64,000 nt of DNA from Dermabacter sp. p3-SID358 (GTDB lineage: Bacteria > Actinomycetota > Actinomycetes > Actinomycetales > Dermabacteraceae): contig NZ_JALXOZ010000007.1 in assembly GCF_025147465.1 (NCBI RefSeq), positions 1 through 64,000 of the forward strand. The letters are read 5' to 3'. Positions 8,106 to 16,808 of the stretch are shown one piece after another (position 1 is the first letter of the stretch; every line of letters starts with the position of its first letter). The notes under the pieces are model-generated. The model made no database searches, was not told the origin of the DNA, and saw nothing but the letters and a program-made list of their open reading frames with translations. Position numbers and translations under genes: made by a program.

Positions 8106-11100
8106 GGCCTTACCAGGCGTCTCACCAGGCTCACCAGGAACCCTCGGCTCCTCCGGCTGACCCGGCTCCTCCGGATCCGTCGGCTCCTCAGGCTGACCCG
8201 GCTCCTCCGGCTGACCCGGCTTCTCCGGATCGGTCGGGTCCTCAGGCGTCGGATTCTCGCAGTTGCACTTCGTGCCTACGCGAATCTTGCGGGGAGTCGG
8301 GTCCTTGACGACGCTCTCGGAAACTGTCGGTTCACCGTCTGGCTGGCCGTTCTTGAGCTTCCAAGTCTTGGTGATCTCCTTCTCGCCGAAGGCACCAGCC
8401 TGATCTTGGACGACCTTGCCAACCTCGAGGTTCGGGTCGTATTCGATCACGACGTCGTACGGGGTCTTTTCCGTGTACTTATCCGTCAGGGCCGATTCGT
8501 GGTCCTTGGCAGGGCCAACCTCGATGATTTGCTTCACGGGTTCGGTCACTGAAGACTTCGTGGGCTCACCTTTGGTGACGTTGCCCTTGTCATCAACCTG
8601 GACATCAACCGTGTACTTCACCTCGCCAGGCTTACCTTCCTGGACGACCTTGGTTTCACCTGGCTGCAGTTCGGGGTTGACGCGAACCTCCACCTCGAAC
8701 GGAGTGTTCTCGATCCACTCGATGGTCGTGGATGCGGGCTTGCTCTTCGTACCAACCTTGATGATCTCGTTGACCGGCTCCTTGATGCGCTTGGTTTCAG
8801 TACGGGTATACAGGACCTCCGACCCCTTTATCTGGGTGGTCTTGGTGACCCTGTCCGTACCGAGCGCGCCCTCTTGGACCGTCTCCTTCGTCCCAGCTTC
8901 GAGCGTGTCATCGAAGATGATCTCCGTTTTGAACGGAACGGGGACATCGTACTCGCTGACCTCAGTGCCCTCGGTCTTCTTGGTGCCGATGCGAATGATC
9001 TGCTTGACCGGGTCCTTGGTGCGCTCAGTGGTCACTTCGGGGTCACCGGAGGGCTTACCGTCGACAATCTTCTGGGTCGAGGTCACAACCTCGGTGCCGT
9101 TCTCACCCTTTTGATCGATGACCTGCGTACCGGCTTCGAGCGTGTCATCGGTGATGATCTCCGTCTCGAATGGAATCGGTCGCTCGGTCTTGGTCACGAC
9201 CGAGGTGCCCTCCGCGAGCGGGCCGTACTCGACGATGCGCGGCTTCGCCTCCTTGGCCGTCACGTCAGAGCGAGTCGAGACGTTCGGAACGCCGCCCTCT
9301 TCGATCGTGGCATCGAACTTGACCGTGATGGTCTTCTCGCCGAACTCGCCTTCCTGCACAACCTTCACTTCACCGGGAGCGAGCTCTGGGTTCGGACGCA
9401 GGATCGTCTCGTAGCCAATGGCGGTCGTCCATGTCAGCTCGTCGGTAGCCTTCCCTGGCTTCGTGCCGACGGTAATGACCTGGTCGACGGGCTGCTTCGT
9501 GATCTTTTCAGTGATCGTCGGTTCACCAGGTTTCGAGTTGGTGATGTCACGCGTGATCGTCACCGTCTTGGTACCTGGCACACCCTCGGTCGTTACCTTG
9601 GATTCACCAGCCGGCATGGTCGGGTCGTATTCGACCTTCACACCGAACGGAACCTCGGTCTCAAAGGACTCAGTGTTCGTGCCGGTTGTCTTGGTGCCCA
9701 CGCGGATCACAGCATCCTGCTTCCCTGTGATCGTGGTCGTCTTCACAACGGGCTCGCCGGAAGGCTTGCCGTCGACAATCTTCTGGGTCGACGTCACCTT
9801 TTCCTCGCCGACAACGCCAGCTTTATCAACCTTCTGCTCACCAGCGGCAAGCGTGTCGTCGAACACGATTGTCGTCTCGAACGGGATCTTGCGCGTCGTC
9901 TCGGTGACCAGGTTCTGATCAGCCAGGCGGGGCCCATACTCGATGATCTCCTCGACGGGCTCTTTCGTGGTTTCGCTCTCCGCTACCTCGGCCTGAGCAC
10001 CCTCAGCCGTGAACTTAGCGGTGTAAGTGCGCTCACCGTTCACACCTTCCTGAACTGTCTTGACCTCGCCCGGAGCAAGCGCAGGGTTCGGACGCAGCGT
10101 CGTGCTGAATGGAACCGGCGCGGTCCAGGTGACGTCCTTGGATGCCTCAGCAGGCTTGGTGCCTATACGCACGACCTCGTCAGTCGGTGGGGTCGTCTGT
10201 TTCCAGGTGCCGTCCGCCTGCTGCTGTTCCTCGCCCGCTTGACCTTCGGTGACAACCTTGTACTCGCCGGCCGGAATGTCAGCGTCGTACTCGTATTTCA
10301 CGTCGAACGGCACTGGGCGTGTCGGAACGTCAACGACGTTCACCACTGCCTTGGTCGTGTCCGTTGAGCCATCTTCGTAGGTCACGGTGACGGGAATCTC
10401 GACCTGGGTTCCCGGCTTGGCATCTGCTGGTGCGGTTGCTGTGATTTGGCCGTTGTTGTCAATGCTAACGGTCCAACCGGAAGGAGCCTCGCCCAGCGTG
10501 TACGGGGCCTCCTTGGCAAGCGTGACGTCTGCTGACTTTTCGAGTGCTACCGGAAGCTTCGCGGTACCGCCCGGGTACACCGTCTCCGCCGGGAACGATG
10601 GGTCAGCTTCCCAGGTCACAGTCAGCTTCACGACGGTGGTGACGGGCACCTTGGGTGTCGAGCCATCCGGGGTCACGACATCGACGGTGATGGTCTTCTC
10701 ATCGCCCGGCTTGGAGTCGGCCGGCGGGGTGGAAGTGACTTCACCAGTCTTCGAGTCGATCGTGTACGTCCAGCCGTCCACCTTTTGCTCAGTGATTGGC
10801 GAACCGTCGGCCTTCTTGCCGAAGGAGAAGGTTGAACCCTTCGGGGCATCCTCAACCTGGTGGTTAACGGCTTGGCCCGGGGCCGTGGATTCCACGGAGT
10901 AATGAGGCGCAATGTCACCTTTGATGACGACGACGGTGGCCTTGACCTGCTGGGGCTTATTTTCAGTCTCGTTACTGTAATGGGCGTAGACCGGAATATC
11001 GAGCACGTGCCCCTCGGGCGCTGTGGCCGGGATGGTGGTGGTGATGCCACCGGTCTCTTCATCGATAGTGACGGTCCACTCGCCCGCGTCATCCGTGAGC

Positions 11101-12626
11101 GTCTTCGTCGTGGTGCCATCTTCGAAGGTGTAGCGGGCCGGCGCCTCGTCGGTGGTGTTGCCGCTCAAGCCCACCTCAGGCACCGTGGGCGTCAGCGAGA
11201 CTTCCGAGTTCGGTTTGTCAGTCACCGTGTCGTAATCAGGAACCTTGATTTTCGCGATCGCCTGGAACTGCACCTCGATTTCATCGGTGGTCTGATCTGG
11301 ATAGGCGGCCTTCACCTTCGGGGTGATGATCGTTCCCGGCGCAACAGAGTCGTCAGCTTTCGCGGTGACTTTGCCGGTTTTATCCACCGTCACGATCCAA
11401 CCTGCGGGCACGGTGGACTGGTCGACTTCGTACATCGCTGGGGCCACCGGCGCGTAGCCCTTCATGATGGACTTGGTGCCGATCTGAGCGGTGAGTTCCT
11501 CGTTCAGGTTGCCCTTCGTGAGGTCAGGGCGCACCAGGTCGGTGACTTGCGTATTGTTCGGGTCAACAACGACCAGAAGTTCGAGCTCGTCCACGGACCC
11601 GTTGGAGTAGGTCACGGTGACTTTAGGGAGCGCGAATGTGCCCGGCTTGGGGTTTTCCGGGGCTGTGACGGTGACGTTGTAGTTGTCATCCATCTTCACG
11701 TCCCAGCCCTCGTAGATGTACTTCTCGTCGAGCTCAACGGTGGCCTCGAAGCCGCCGTCGCCCTTTTTCTTCGCAAGATCCTCGATCAGGTCCGGGGTTT
11801 GCGTGAAGGTGACGGACTGACGGCCTTGAGCGAGTGGCCCCGTCTTGCTGTCAACACCGGAGATGAATGAGTCTTTGGTCTTGTCGTACGTCGGGTCGTG
11901 ATACTCCGTGTCGTCGAGGGAGATCGTGTGGTTACCGATCGCATTCGGCGTGTTGTAGCGCGGGAGCGAATTCGAGGTTTCGAAAGCACGCCCTGACTGG
12001 CCGTAAAACTCATTCGACTCGTACACTTTTTCAAACTCGCTTACAGTGCGGAGTTTGGCGATGACCGAGAAGTCGAGGTTCTGTTGCTCCGCGAGCTTCG
12101 TTCCACGGTATTCGGGCCAGGTGAAGTAGATGTCGCCGTTTTCGTCGATGCGCAACAACTGCTCACCTCCGCCCGAAGCGCTCGTATCGCTGGAGGCAAT
12201 GTACTTTCCGCTACCGTCGTAGGCTTCCACGACCATGCGAGACAGCGAGTCGTCCGCGTTATTGATGTGGCCAACCTTGGTCTCTTCGCCCGGCACGATC
12301 ACGTGCTGACTGATGCCCTCCCACGACACCGTGATGGAGACACACTGGTTATTCTCGCTCGGCCAGGGGTTCACAAGGGCGACAAATGTGGAGTTTGCCG
12401 TGGCTTTAACGCCAGTAACGTTGTCCTGCGTGTACTGAGACTTCCACACGTAGCGGACAGGAGAATCCTCATCAGCTTGAGCGAACTGGGCGACCTCTTC
12501 CGCGGAGAGTTCCGCAAAAACGGAGTAGTCCTTTCGGACCTTGTGCTCGATTATAAGAGACTCGTCAGCCTGATCCGTTGCGGTGACTCCGGAAGCCAGG
12601 GATTCACCCTCACGCGCCGCCGGCAC
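7974..12626 (-). CDS. giant LPXTG surface protein with Rib-like and G5 repeats (5' end displaced)
   Basis: The open frame encodes 1550 residues of a sortase-anchored protein of the biofilm/adhesion type. After an N-terminal globular region (~1-300) come Rib/alpha-like units (~300-780) marked by recurring phrases such as GWTVSIDNNGQITATAP and VTYxDGSTD. About nine G5-type units (~780-1450) follow, each ending in variants of IIRVGTK or IIEYGP. A Pro-Glu-Asp-Gln-Gly wall-spanning stretch leads to LPRTG (1515-1519), a membrane helix and a basic tail identical to the neighbouring surface protein. The frame opens with GTG at 12626, but it has no signal peptide and no ribosome site there. Continuous protein-like sequence carries on upstream in other frames, so this is the 3' part of a frameshifted gene or of an assembly error. 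Confidence 0.8.
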   Translation of the reverse strand: MPAAREGESLASGVTATDQADESLIIEHKVRKDYSVFAELSAEEVAQFAQADEDSPVRYVWKSQYTQDNVTGVKATANSTFVALVNPWPSENNQCVSITVSWEGISQHVIVPGEETKVGHINNADDSLSRMVVEAYDGSGKYIASSDTSASGGGEQLLRIDENGDIYFTWPEYRGTKLAEQQNLDFSVIAKLRTVSEFEKVYESNEFYGQSGRAFETSNSLPRYNTPNAIGNHTISLDDTEYHDPTYDKTKDSFISGVDSKTGPLAQGRQSVTFTQTPDLIEDLAKKKGDGGFEATVELDEKYIYEGWDVKMDDNYNVTVTAPENPKPGTFALPKVTVTYSNGSVDELELLVVVDPNNTQVTDLVRPDLTKGNLNEELTAQIGTKSIMKGYAPVAPAMYEVDQSTVPAGWIVTVDKTGKVTAKADDSVAPGTIITPKVKAAYPDQTTDEIEVQFQAIAKIKVPDYDTVTDKPNSEVSLTPTVPEVGLSGNTTDEAPARYTFEDGTTTKTLTDDAGEWTVTIDEETGGITTTIPATAPEGHVLDIPVYAHYSNETENKPQQVKATVVVIKGDIAPHYSVESTAPGQAVNHQVEDAPKGSTFSFGKKADGSPITEQKVDGWTYTIDSKTGEVTSTPPADSKPGDEKTITVDVVTPDGSTPKVPVTTVVKLTVTWEADPSFPAETVYPGGTAKLPVALEKSADVTLAKEAPYTLGEAPSGWTVSIDNNGQITATAPADAKPGTQVEIPVTVTYEDGSTDTTKAVVNVVDVPTRPVPFDVKYEYDADIPAGEYKVVTEGQAGEEQQQADGTWKQTTPPTDEVVRIGTKPAEASKDVTWTAPVPFSTTLRPNPALAPGEVKTVQEGVNGERTYTAKFTAEGAQAEVAESETTKEPVEEIIEYGPRLADQNLVTETTRKIPFETTIVFDDTLAAGEQKVDKAGVVGEEKVTSTQKIVDGKPSGEPVVKTTTITGKQDAVIRVGTKTTGTNTESFETEVPFGVKVEYDPTMPAGESKVTTEGVPGTKTVTITRDITNSKPGEPTITEKITKQPVDQVITVGTKPGKATDELTWTTAIGYETILRPNPELAPGEVKVVQEGEFGEKTITVKFDATIEEGGVPNVSTRSDVTAKEAKPRIVEYGPLAEGTSVVTKTERPIPFETEIITDDTLEAGTQVIDQKGENGTEVVTSTQKIVDGKPSGDPEVTTERTKDPVKQIIRIGTKKTEGTEVSEYDVPVPFKTEIIFDDTLEAGTKETVQEGALGTDRVTKTTQIKGSEVLYTRTETKRIKEPVNEIIKVGTKSKPASTTIEWIENTPFEVEVRVNPELQPGETKVVQEGKPGEVKYTVDVQVDDKGNVTKGEPTKSSVTEPVKQIIEVGPAKDHESALTDKYTEKTPYDVVIEYDPNLEVGKVVQDQAGAFGEKEITKTWKLKNGQPDGEPTVSESVVKDPTPRKIRVGTKCNCENPTPEDPTDPEKPGQPEEPGQPEEPTDPEEPGQPEEPRVPGEPGETPGKAGESSPLPLPRTGAEIAATAGVAALLVFGGVAVLAIRRKSRSDR

Positions 12627-13060
12627 CTGTGTCTCAGCCGTGACGGCGCCGTTCGAACACTCGAGCTAGCCCACTCCCAGTACGCGAAGGTGCGGTCTTT
12701 CGAGTTATCAAACGCGACGGATACTCCCCAGTCTCTCAGACTAGAACTGTCGAGGTTTGGTTCTAGCCTGTTCCAGGTGAAGCCAGCTTGGCTTCCAGCC
12801 TCCGTCCCTTGAGGGGTGTGACCTCACAGGTCCCCGCCCCAAGATCCGATGCCATCTGGTCGCCTTGTTCAATCACGCCATTGCCGTCAGCACCGCGCAT
12901 GCCGCCGGTCATGGATTCGGCTGCGGCGGCCGGTTGCTGCTGGACGACACCGCTCGGGAGCACGCCGAGCGCGCCCAACGCGCGCGCGGCGGCCGTGAGC
13001 CTCGCTAGGCCCCCGCGCGCGGCGCGCCCCCGGGGGATTCGAACTATGGAGAAGCACCAT
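12627..13060 (-). pseudogene. frameshifted 5' end of the giant surface protein
   Basis: Three pieces in different frames continue the adhesin upstream. Starting from ATG at 13060 (AAGGA six bases before it), the sequence MVLLHSSNPPGARRAR would need one G removed from a G5 run to enter GLARLTAAARALGALG...QQQPAAAAE, a plausible signal peptide ending near 12930. That frame runs to EVTP; one extra C in a C4 run (about 12818-12821) restores PQGTEAGSQAGFTWNRL. This continues as DWGVSVAFDNSKDRTFAYW, a phrase typical of actinobacterial surface-protein N-termini. One extra base near 12667 then joins it to LECSNGAVTAETQ and the long frame. All the frame changes needed are single-base. Read as a decayed gene, a homopolymer switch, or sequencing error. 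Confidence 0.6.
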
Positions 13061-13310
13061 TCCTCATCCTTACACTTGGGGATTTTGCGGTAAGCCCCGC
13101 GAAGAGTCGACGACAGAATGTCGCTTCCCCCAGGGGAATCTCTCGCGCCAAGGTGGCGCACAGGGGTCACCTACTACCGTTCGCTACCCTGCCGGGCCGG
13201 TTTAGGTATGCCAGCATTACTTCCTTCATCAGTGGCCAAGGTCAATACCGATTCCCCGAAACTCAATCACGTAGGCAACCTAATCCCGTAGGTGCGGCAG
13301 AAGGTCCTGC

Positions 13311-14111
13311 CTAGGCACGAGCCTCGACACGAACACCCACCACGTCGCCGGTCATCCGCGCACTTTCGAGCACCGCCTCGAACATTCGATTCCAGCGGGG
13401 GCGCTCGGGAAGCGCGCGCGCAAAGGTATCGGACGTACCGTCGGACCTCGCCTGCTGAAAAAACAGCGTTCGCGCTCCCCTCTCCACCCCAGCCTCGCGC
13501 CAAAGATCCGAGGCGACCTCAACGATGCGCGGGGCATACGGGGCGAGCACCGGGCTGAGGGTCGTGCGCAGCTCAATCTCTACACCGGCGCGCACGAGGG
13601 CGAGAAACGACTCGCGTGAGCGTTCAAAGGCGCGGCTCGCGTTCGGGTTCGCGCTTCTCAGTCCGACGGTTTCCTCAAACACTTCGGGCGGTGCTTTGAG
13701 GTCAAATCCGACCCAATCGACGAGAGGCCCGCCTGGGTCCGAGGAGACGATGTCGTGAATCCGGGACGGAAAGGCACCTCCCGTGTGCAGGCCGGTGCGA
13801 AACCCGAGCGCCCGCACCTCTTGAAACGCAGGGATGATGGCACGCTGGAGCGTCGCCTCTCCCCCGGAAAACACGACACCATCGAGGAGCCCGCGCCTTC
13901 TCGCCAAGAGATCCTCGACCTCGCCCCACGTGACCGTGCCCGGAGTTCGGGGGTCGAGGATCGCGTGGTTGTGGCAATAGCTGCACCGCCACGGGCAGCC
14001 CTGGAGAAAGAGCGTCGCGGCAAGCTTTCCAGGCCAATCCACCGTCGAGAGCGGCACGAGGCCCGCGATCTGCAGCGCCTTGGCCGTGAGCGGGGACGTA
14101 CGCGCATTCAT
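13311..14111 (-). CDS. nrdG: anaerobic ribonucleotide reductase activating enzyme (radical SAM)
   Basis: Radical-SAM activase that installs the glycyl radical on NrdD, allowing deoxynucleotide synthesis without oxygen. The 4Fe-4S/SAM motif CPWRCSYC is at residues 39-46 (Cys39, Cys43, Cys46), preceded by STVDWPGKLA, the usual start of NrdG-like activases. A GG-containing stretch (VVFSGGEA) matches the SAM-binding strand. At 266 residues it is longer than E. coli NrdG, as usual for this actinobacterial type. It overlaps nrdD by four bases (ATGA), so the two are translationally coupled and transcribed from the nrdD promoter. Confidence 0.95.
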   Translation of the reverse strand: MNARTSPLTAKALQIAGLVPLSTVDWPGKLAATLFLQGCPWRCSYCHNHAILDPRTPGTVTWGEVEDLLARRRGLLDGVVFSGGEATLQRAIIPAFQEVRALGFRTGLHTGGAFPSRIHDIVSSDPGGPLVDWVGFDLKAPPEVFEETVGLRSANPNASRAFERSRESFLALVRAGVEIELRTTLSPVLAPYAPRIVEVASDLWREAGVERGARTLFFQQARSDGTSDTFARALPERPRWNRMFEAVLESARMTGDVVGVRVEARA

Positions 14112-15967
14112 GCAGGGACGACGGTTGTCGAGCGCGCGTCGGACACCCCGAGATCTGCGTGCTGCCCGGCTGCCTCTTCTGTGAAGAACTCTCGCTCGTC
14201 AAACTCGCCCTTCTTGCCAATGTTGAACGAGCTTACGGGGCGGTGGTAGCCCATTACGCGCGTCCATACTTCGCACACGTCGCCGCATGTGGGGCACTCG
14301 TGGTGTTCACCCTTGAGGTAGCCGTGGCTCGGGCAGATCGAGAAGGTTGGAGTGATGGTGAGATACGGAAGATGGAAGTTCGAGAGGGCACGCTTCACGA
14401 GCTGTTTCGCGGCCTCGGGCGAACTCATTTGCTCATTCATGTAAAGGTGCAGCACGGTGCCGCCTGTGTATTTGGTTTGCAGCTCGTCTTGCCATTCGAG
14501 TGCCTCGAACGGATCCTCGGTGGCGCCCACGGGAATCTGCGAGGAATTCGTGTAATACGGATTTTCATCCGTGCCGGCCTGGAGAATACCGGGGAAGCGT
14601 TCACGATCAGCTTTGGCTAGGCGATACGTTGCACCTTCCGCCGGAGTGGCCTCGAGGTTATAGAGGTTCCCCGTCTCCTCCTGGAACTGCACCATCTTTT
14701 CGCGAATATGGTCAAGAATCCGCACGCACATCGCGCGCCCCGCATCCGTCACGAGATTGTGGACATCACCCGTAAAGTTCCGCACCATTTCGTTCATGCC
14801 ATTAACCCCGAGCGTCGAGAAGTGGTTACCGAGGTGGCCCATGTAGCGCTTCGTGTACGGGTAAAGCCCGCGATCGATGAGCTCCTGCACCGTCGCGCGC
14901 CGCCTCTCGAGAGTGTCTTTACCCAGGTCAAGGAGGCGATCGAGAGCGTCCATGAGCGCGGCTTCATCACCCTTGTGGAGGTAGCCCAGGCGCGCCATAT
15001 TGATCGTGACCACGCCAATCGAGCCCGTGAGTTCAGCGCTTCCAAAAAGACCGTTGCCACGTTTGAGGAGCTCTCGAAGATCGAGCTGGAGACGGCAGCA
15101 CATCGAGCGAATCTGCCCGGGATCAAGCTCCGAGTTGATGAAGTTTTGGAAATACGGCAGACCGTACTTCGCGGTCATCCGGAAAAGACGCTCTGAGTTC
15201 GGTGAGTCCCAATCAAAGTCTCGCGTGATGTTGTAAGTCGGAATCGGGAAGGTGAACACGCGACCATTCGCGTCCCCCTCCGTCATCACGTCGATGTACG
15301 CGCGATTAATCAGGTTCATTTCTTCTTGCAGCTCGCCGTACGTAAAGTCGCACACCTCCGTGCCGATAAGCGGATACTGATCCTTGAGGTCGTCCGGGCA
15401 GTTCCAATCAAACGTCAGGTTTGTAAACGGGCACTGACTCCCCCAGCGACTCGGAACGTTCAGGTTATAGATGAGCTCCTGCATGTTCTGGCGCACCTCT
15501 TCGTAGCTCATCGCATCGAGCCTCACAAACGGCGCCATGTAGGTATCGAATGAGCTGAACGCTTGCGCTCCCGCCCACTCATTTTGCAGCGTCCCGAGGA
15601 AGTTCACGATCTGTCCACAGGCACTGGAAAAATGCTTCGGGGGCGCCGAGGCAATCGCGCCCGGCACACCATTGAAGCCCTCCTGCAAGAGCGTGCGCAG
15701 CGACCAGCCCGCACAGTATCCCGTGAGCATGTCGAGGTCATGGATATAGAGATCGCCCTCGCGGTGGGCCTGGCCAGCCTCCGCAATGAAAACCTCATCG
15801 AGCCAGTAATTCGCGACCAGCTTGCCCGCCGAGTTGAGCACGAGCCCGCCAACGCTGTAGCCCTGGTTCGCGTTCGCATTCACGCGCCAATCGGCGCGGC
15901 CAAGATAATCATTGATCGTCGAAATCGGGTCCACAAGGGTGCGCTCGGCGTGGTGGCGTGCGGGCAT
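14108..15967 (-). CDS. nrdD: anaerobic ribonucleoside-triphosphate reductase
   Basis: Class III ribonucleotide reductase, 619 residues. The glycyl-radical site is RVMGYHRP, with the radical glycine at about residue 573. Just before it lies the metal-binding region CPSHGYLKGEHHECPTCG, in which the first pair is Cys/His rather than Cys/Cys, as in some Gram-positive enzymes. No N-terminal ATP-cone is evident: the protein opens directly into the catalytic barrel (ISTINDYLGRADWRVNANAN), so it is shorter than E. coli NrdD. ATG at 15967 has AGGAG seven bases upstream. It forms an operon with nrdG. Paired NrdR-like boxes at 16062-16108 suggest repression by NrdR. Confidence 0.95.
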   Translation of the reverse strand: MPARHHAERTLVDPISTINDYLGRADWRVNANANQGYSVGGLVLNSAGKLVANYWLDEVFIAEAGQAHREGDLYIHDLDMLTGYCAGWSLRTLLQEGFNGVPGAIASAPPKHFSSACGQIVNFLGTLQNEWAGAQAFSSFDTYMAPFVRLDAMSYEEVRQNMQELIYNLNVPSRWGSQCPFTNLTFDWNCPDDLKDQYPLIGTEVCDFTYGELQEEMNLINRAYIDVMTEGDANGRVFTFPIPTYNITRDFDWDSPNSERLFRMTAKYGLPYFQNFINSELDPGQIRSMCCRLQLDLRELLKRGNGLFGSAELTGSIGVVTINMARLGYLHKGDEAALMDALDRLLDLGKDTLERRRATVQELIDRGLYPYTKRYMGHLGNHFSTLGVNGMNEMVRNFTGDVHNLVTDAGRAMCVRILDHIREKMVQFQEETGNLYNLEATPAEGATYRLAKADRERFPGILQAGTDENPYYTNSSQIPVGATEDPFEALEWQDELQTKYTGGTVLHLYMNEQMSSPEAAKQLVKRALSNFHLPYLTITPTFSICPSHGYLKGEHHECPTCGDVCEVWTRVMGYHRPVSSFNIGKKGEFDEREFFTEEAAGQHADLGVSDARSTTVVPA

Positions 15968-16061
15968 GGTGCGCTCCTATCGCAAATGGGGTGGTGTATT
16001 TCGGTGTGCCGATCGGCCGCGCGTGCGGAGCTTTCGGCTGCCCACTTAGACTCACTCGCGA

Positions 16062-16108
16062 GCGGCATATCTTGTGGCGCGACACGCGGAGGCCACAACA
16101 TGTAGTGG
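16062..16108 (-). promoter_or_regulatory. paired NrdR-like boxes upstream of nrdD
   Basis: GCGGCATATCTTGTGG (16062-16077) and CCACAACATGTAGTGG (16093-16108) each resemble the NrdR palindrome ACACwATATATwGTGT; the second matches about 12 of 16 positions. Their starts are 31 bp apart, the helical-phase spacing typical of NrdR operators. They sit 95-141 bp upstream of the nrdD start. Confidence 0.55.
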
Positions 16109-16413
16109 TTCCGTGACGGTGTGAGCGGCACAGATCGGGACGAGCGTCCCGATGGGAGGGCGCCCGGGGCGACTCCTGCCGACGCCTACCGAAAGTGGTG
16201 AAAAACAGCCCCAAACCCCCGACGCCCCTCAACACCCGCAACGCCCACCTTCAATACCGCCCCTCACCGAGCAAGAAGTGCGTGCGCGCTACCCCCTAAA
16301 TCAGACCAATACGCCGTGGAACTTTAAATATCCAGAAAAACTCCCGATTAGGAGGATTACGGGCAACAAATATCGACGAGCGCTGCCCACTTTCAGTCTC
16401 ACCGTGCAGTTTC

Positions 16414-16448
16414 AAAGGTGTCGCACACTGCACTTAAAGGTGTCGCAC
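16414..16448 (+). repeat. direct repeat AAAGGTGTCGCAC x2 in the speF upstream region
   Basis: Thirteen identical bases at 16414-16426 and 16436-16448, 22 bp apart, i.e. two helical turns. This could be a regulator site for speF-potE; no known consensus was matched. The remainder of 16109-16606 has no recognisable gene and is less GC-rich than its surroundings. Confidence 0.4.
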
Positions 16449-16606
16449 CACTGAAGCGCCGGCACCCGACCGCCAACCAACAAGGCACGCGCCACGCTGT
16501 GCCCTTAGTCACAATGTCACACACACCACCATCGGACCCTAAAAGCCAAAACTGCAGGCCGCAGCACCGGGAGCGTACCCATCCACAAAAGGAGCTAGAT
16601 CACTAT

Positions 16607-16717
16607 TTGGACGAATTTGAACGAGAGCGCTCAGCGTTGCACAAAAACCGACCCCGCGCAAATCGCAGACGCACTCGACGTAAACATCCCGTTACAGCAG
16701 CAAACGAAGGGACTTAA
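16607..16717 (+). CDS. possible Arg-rich leader peptide upstream of speF
   Basis: A 36-codon frame starting with TTG, preceded by AAAAGGAG 12 bases upstream, ends 91 bp before the speF start. It contains the basic run RPRANRRRTRRKH, with several codons (AGA, CGA) that are uncommon in the surrounding genes. E. coli speF is controlled by an ornithine-sensing arrest peptide (speFL). This peptide does not resemble SpeFL in sequence, so only the position and character are suggestive. The frame also extends upstream to an ATG at 16514 without a ribosome site. It may equally be non-coding leader RNA. Confidence 0.25.
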   Translation: MDEFERERSALHKNRPRANRRRTRRKHPVTAANEGT

Positions 16718-16808
16718 CTCCCTAGAAGTGCATGAAGGTGCGGGTGTAGCTTCTACGTGTCGGACAAAGCTGTGCCGACCAGATTTCTCCAATGCAAGGA
16801 AAGTGAAA

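Noticed and set aside
13015..13060. tRNA-like TTCGAATCC sequence on the minus strand
   Set aside because: The flanking bases cannot form a T-stem and no acceptor or anticodon arms fit; it lies in the adhesin 5' region.
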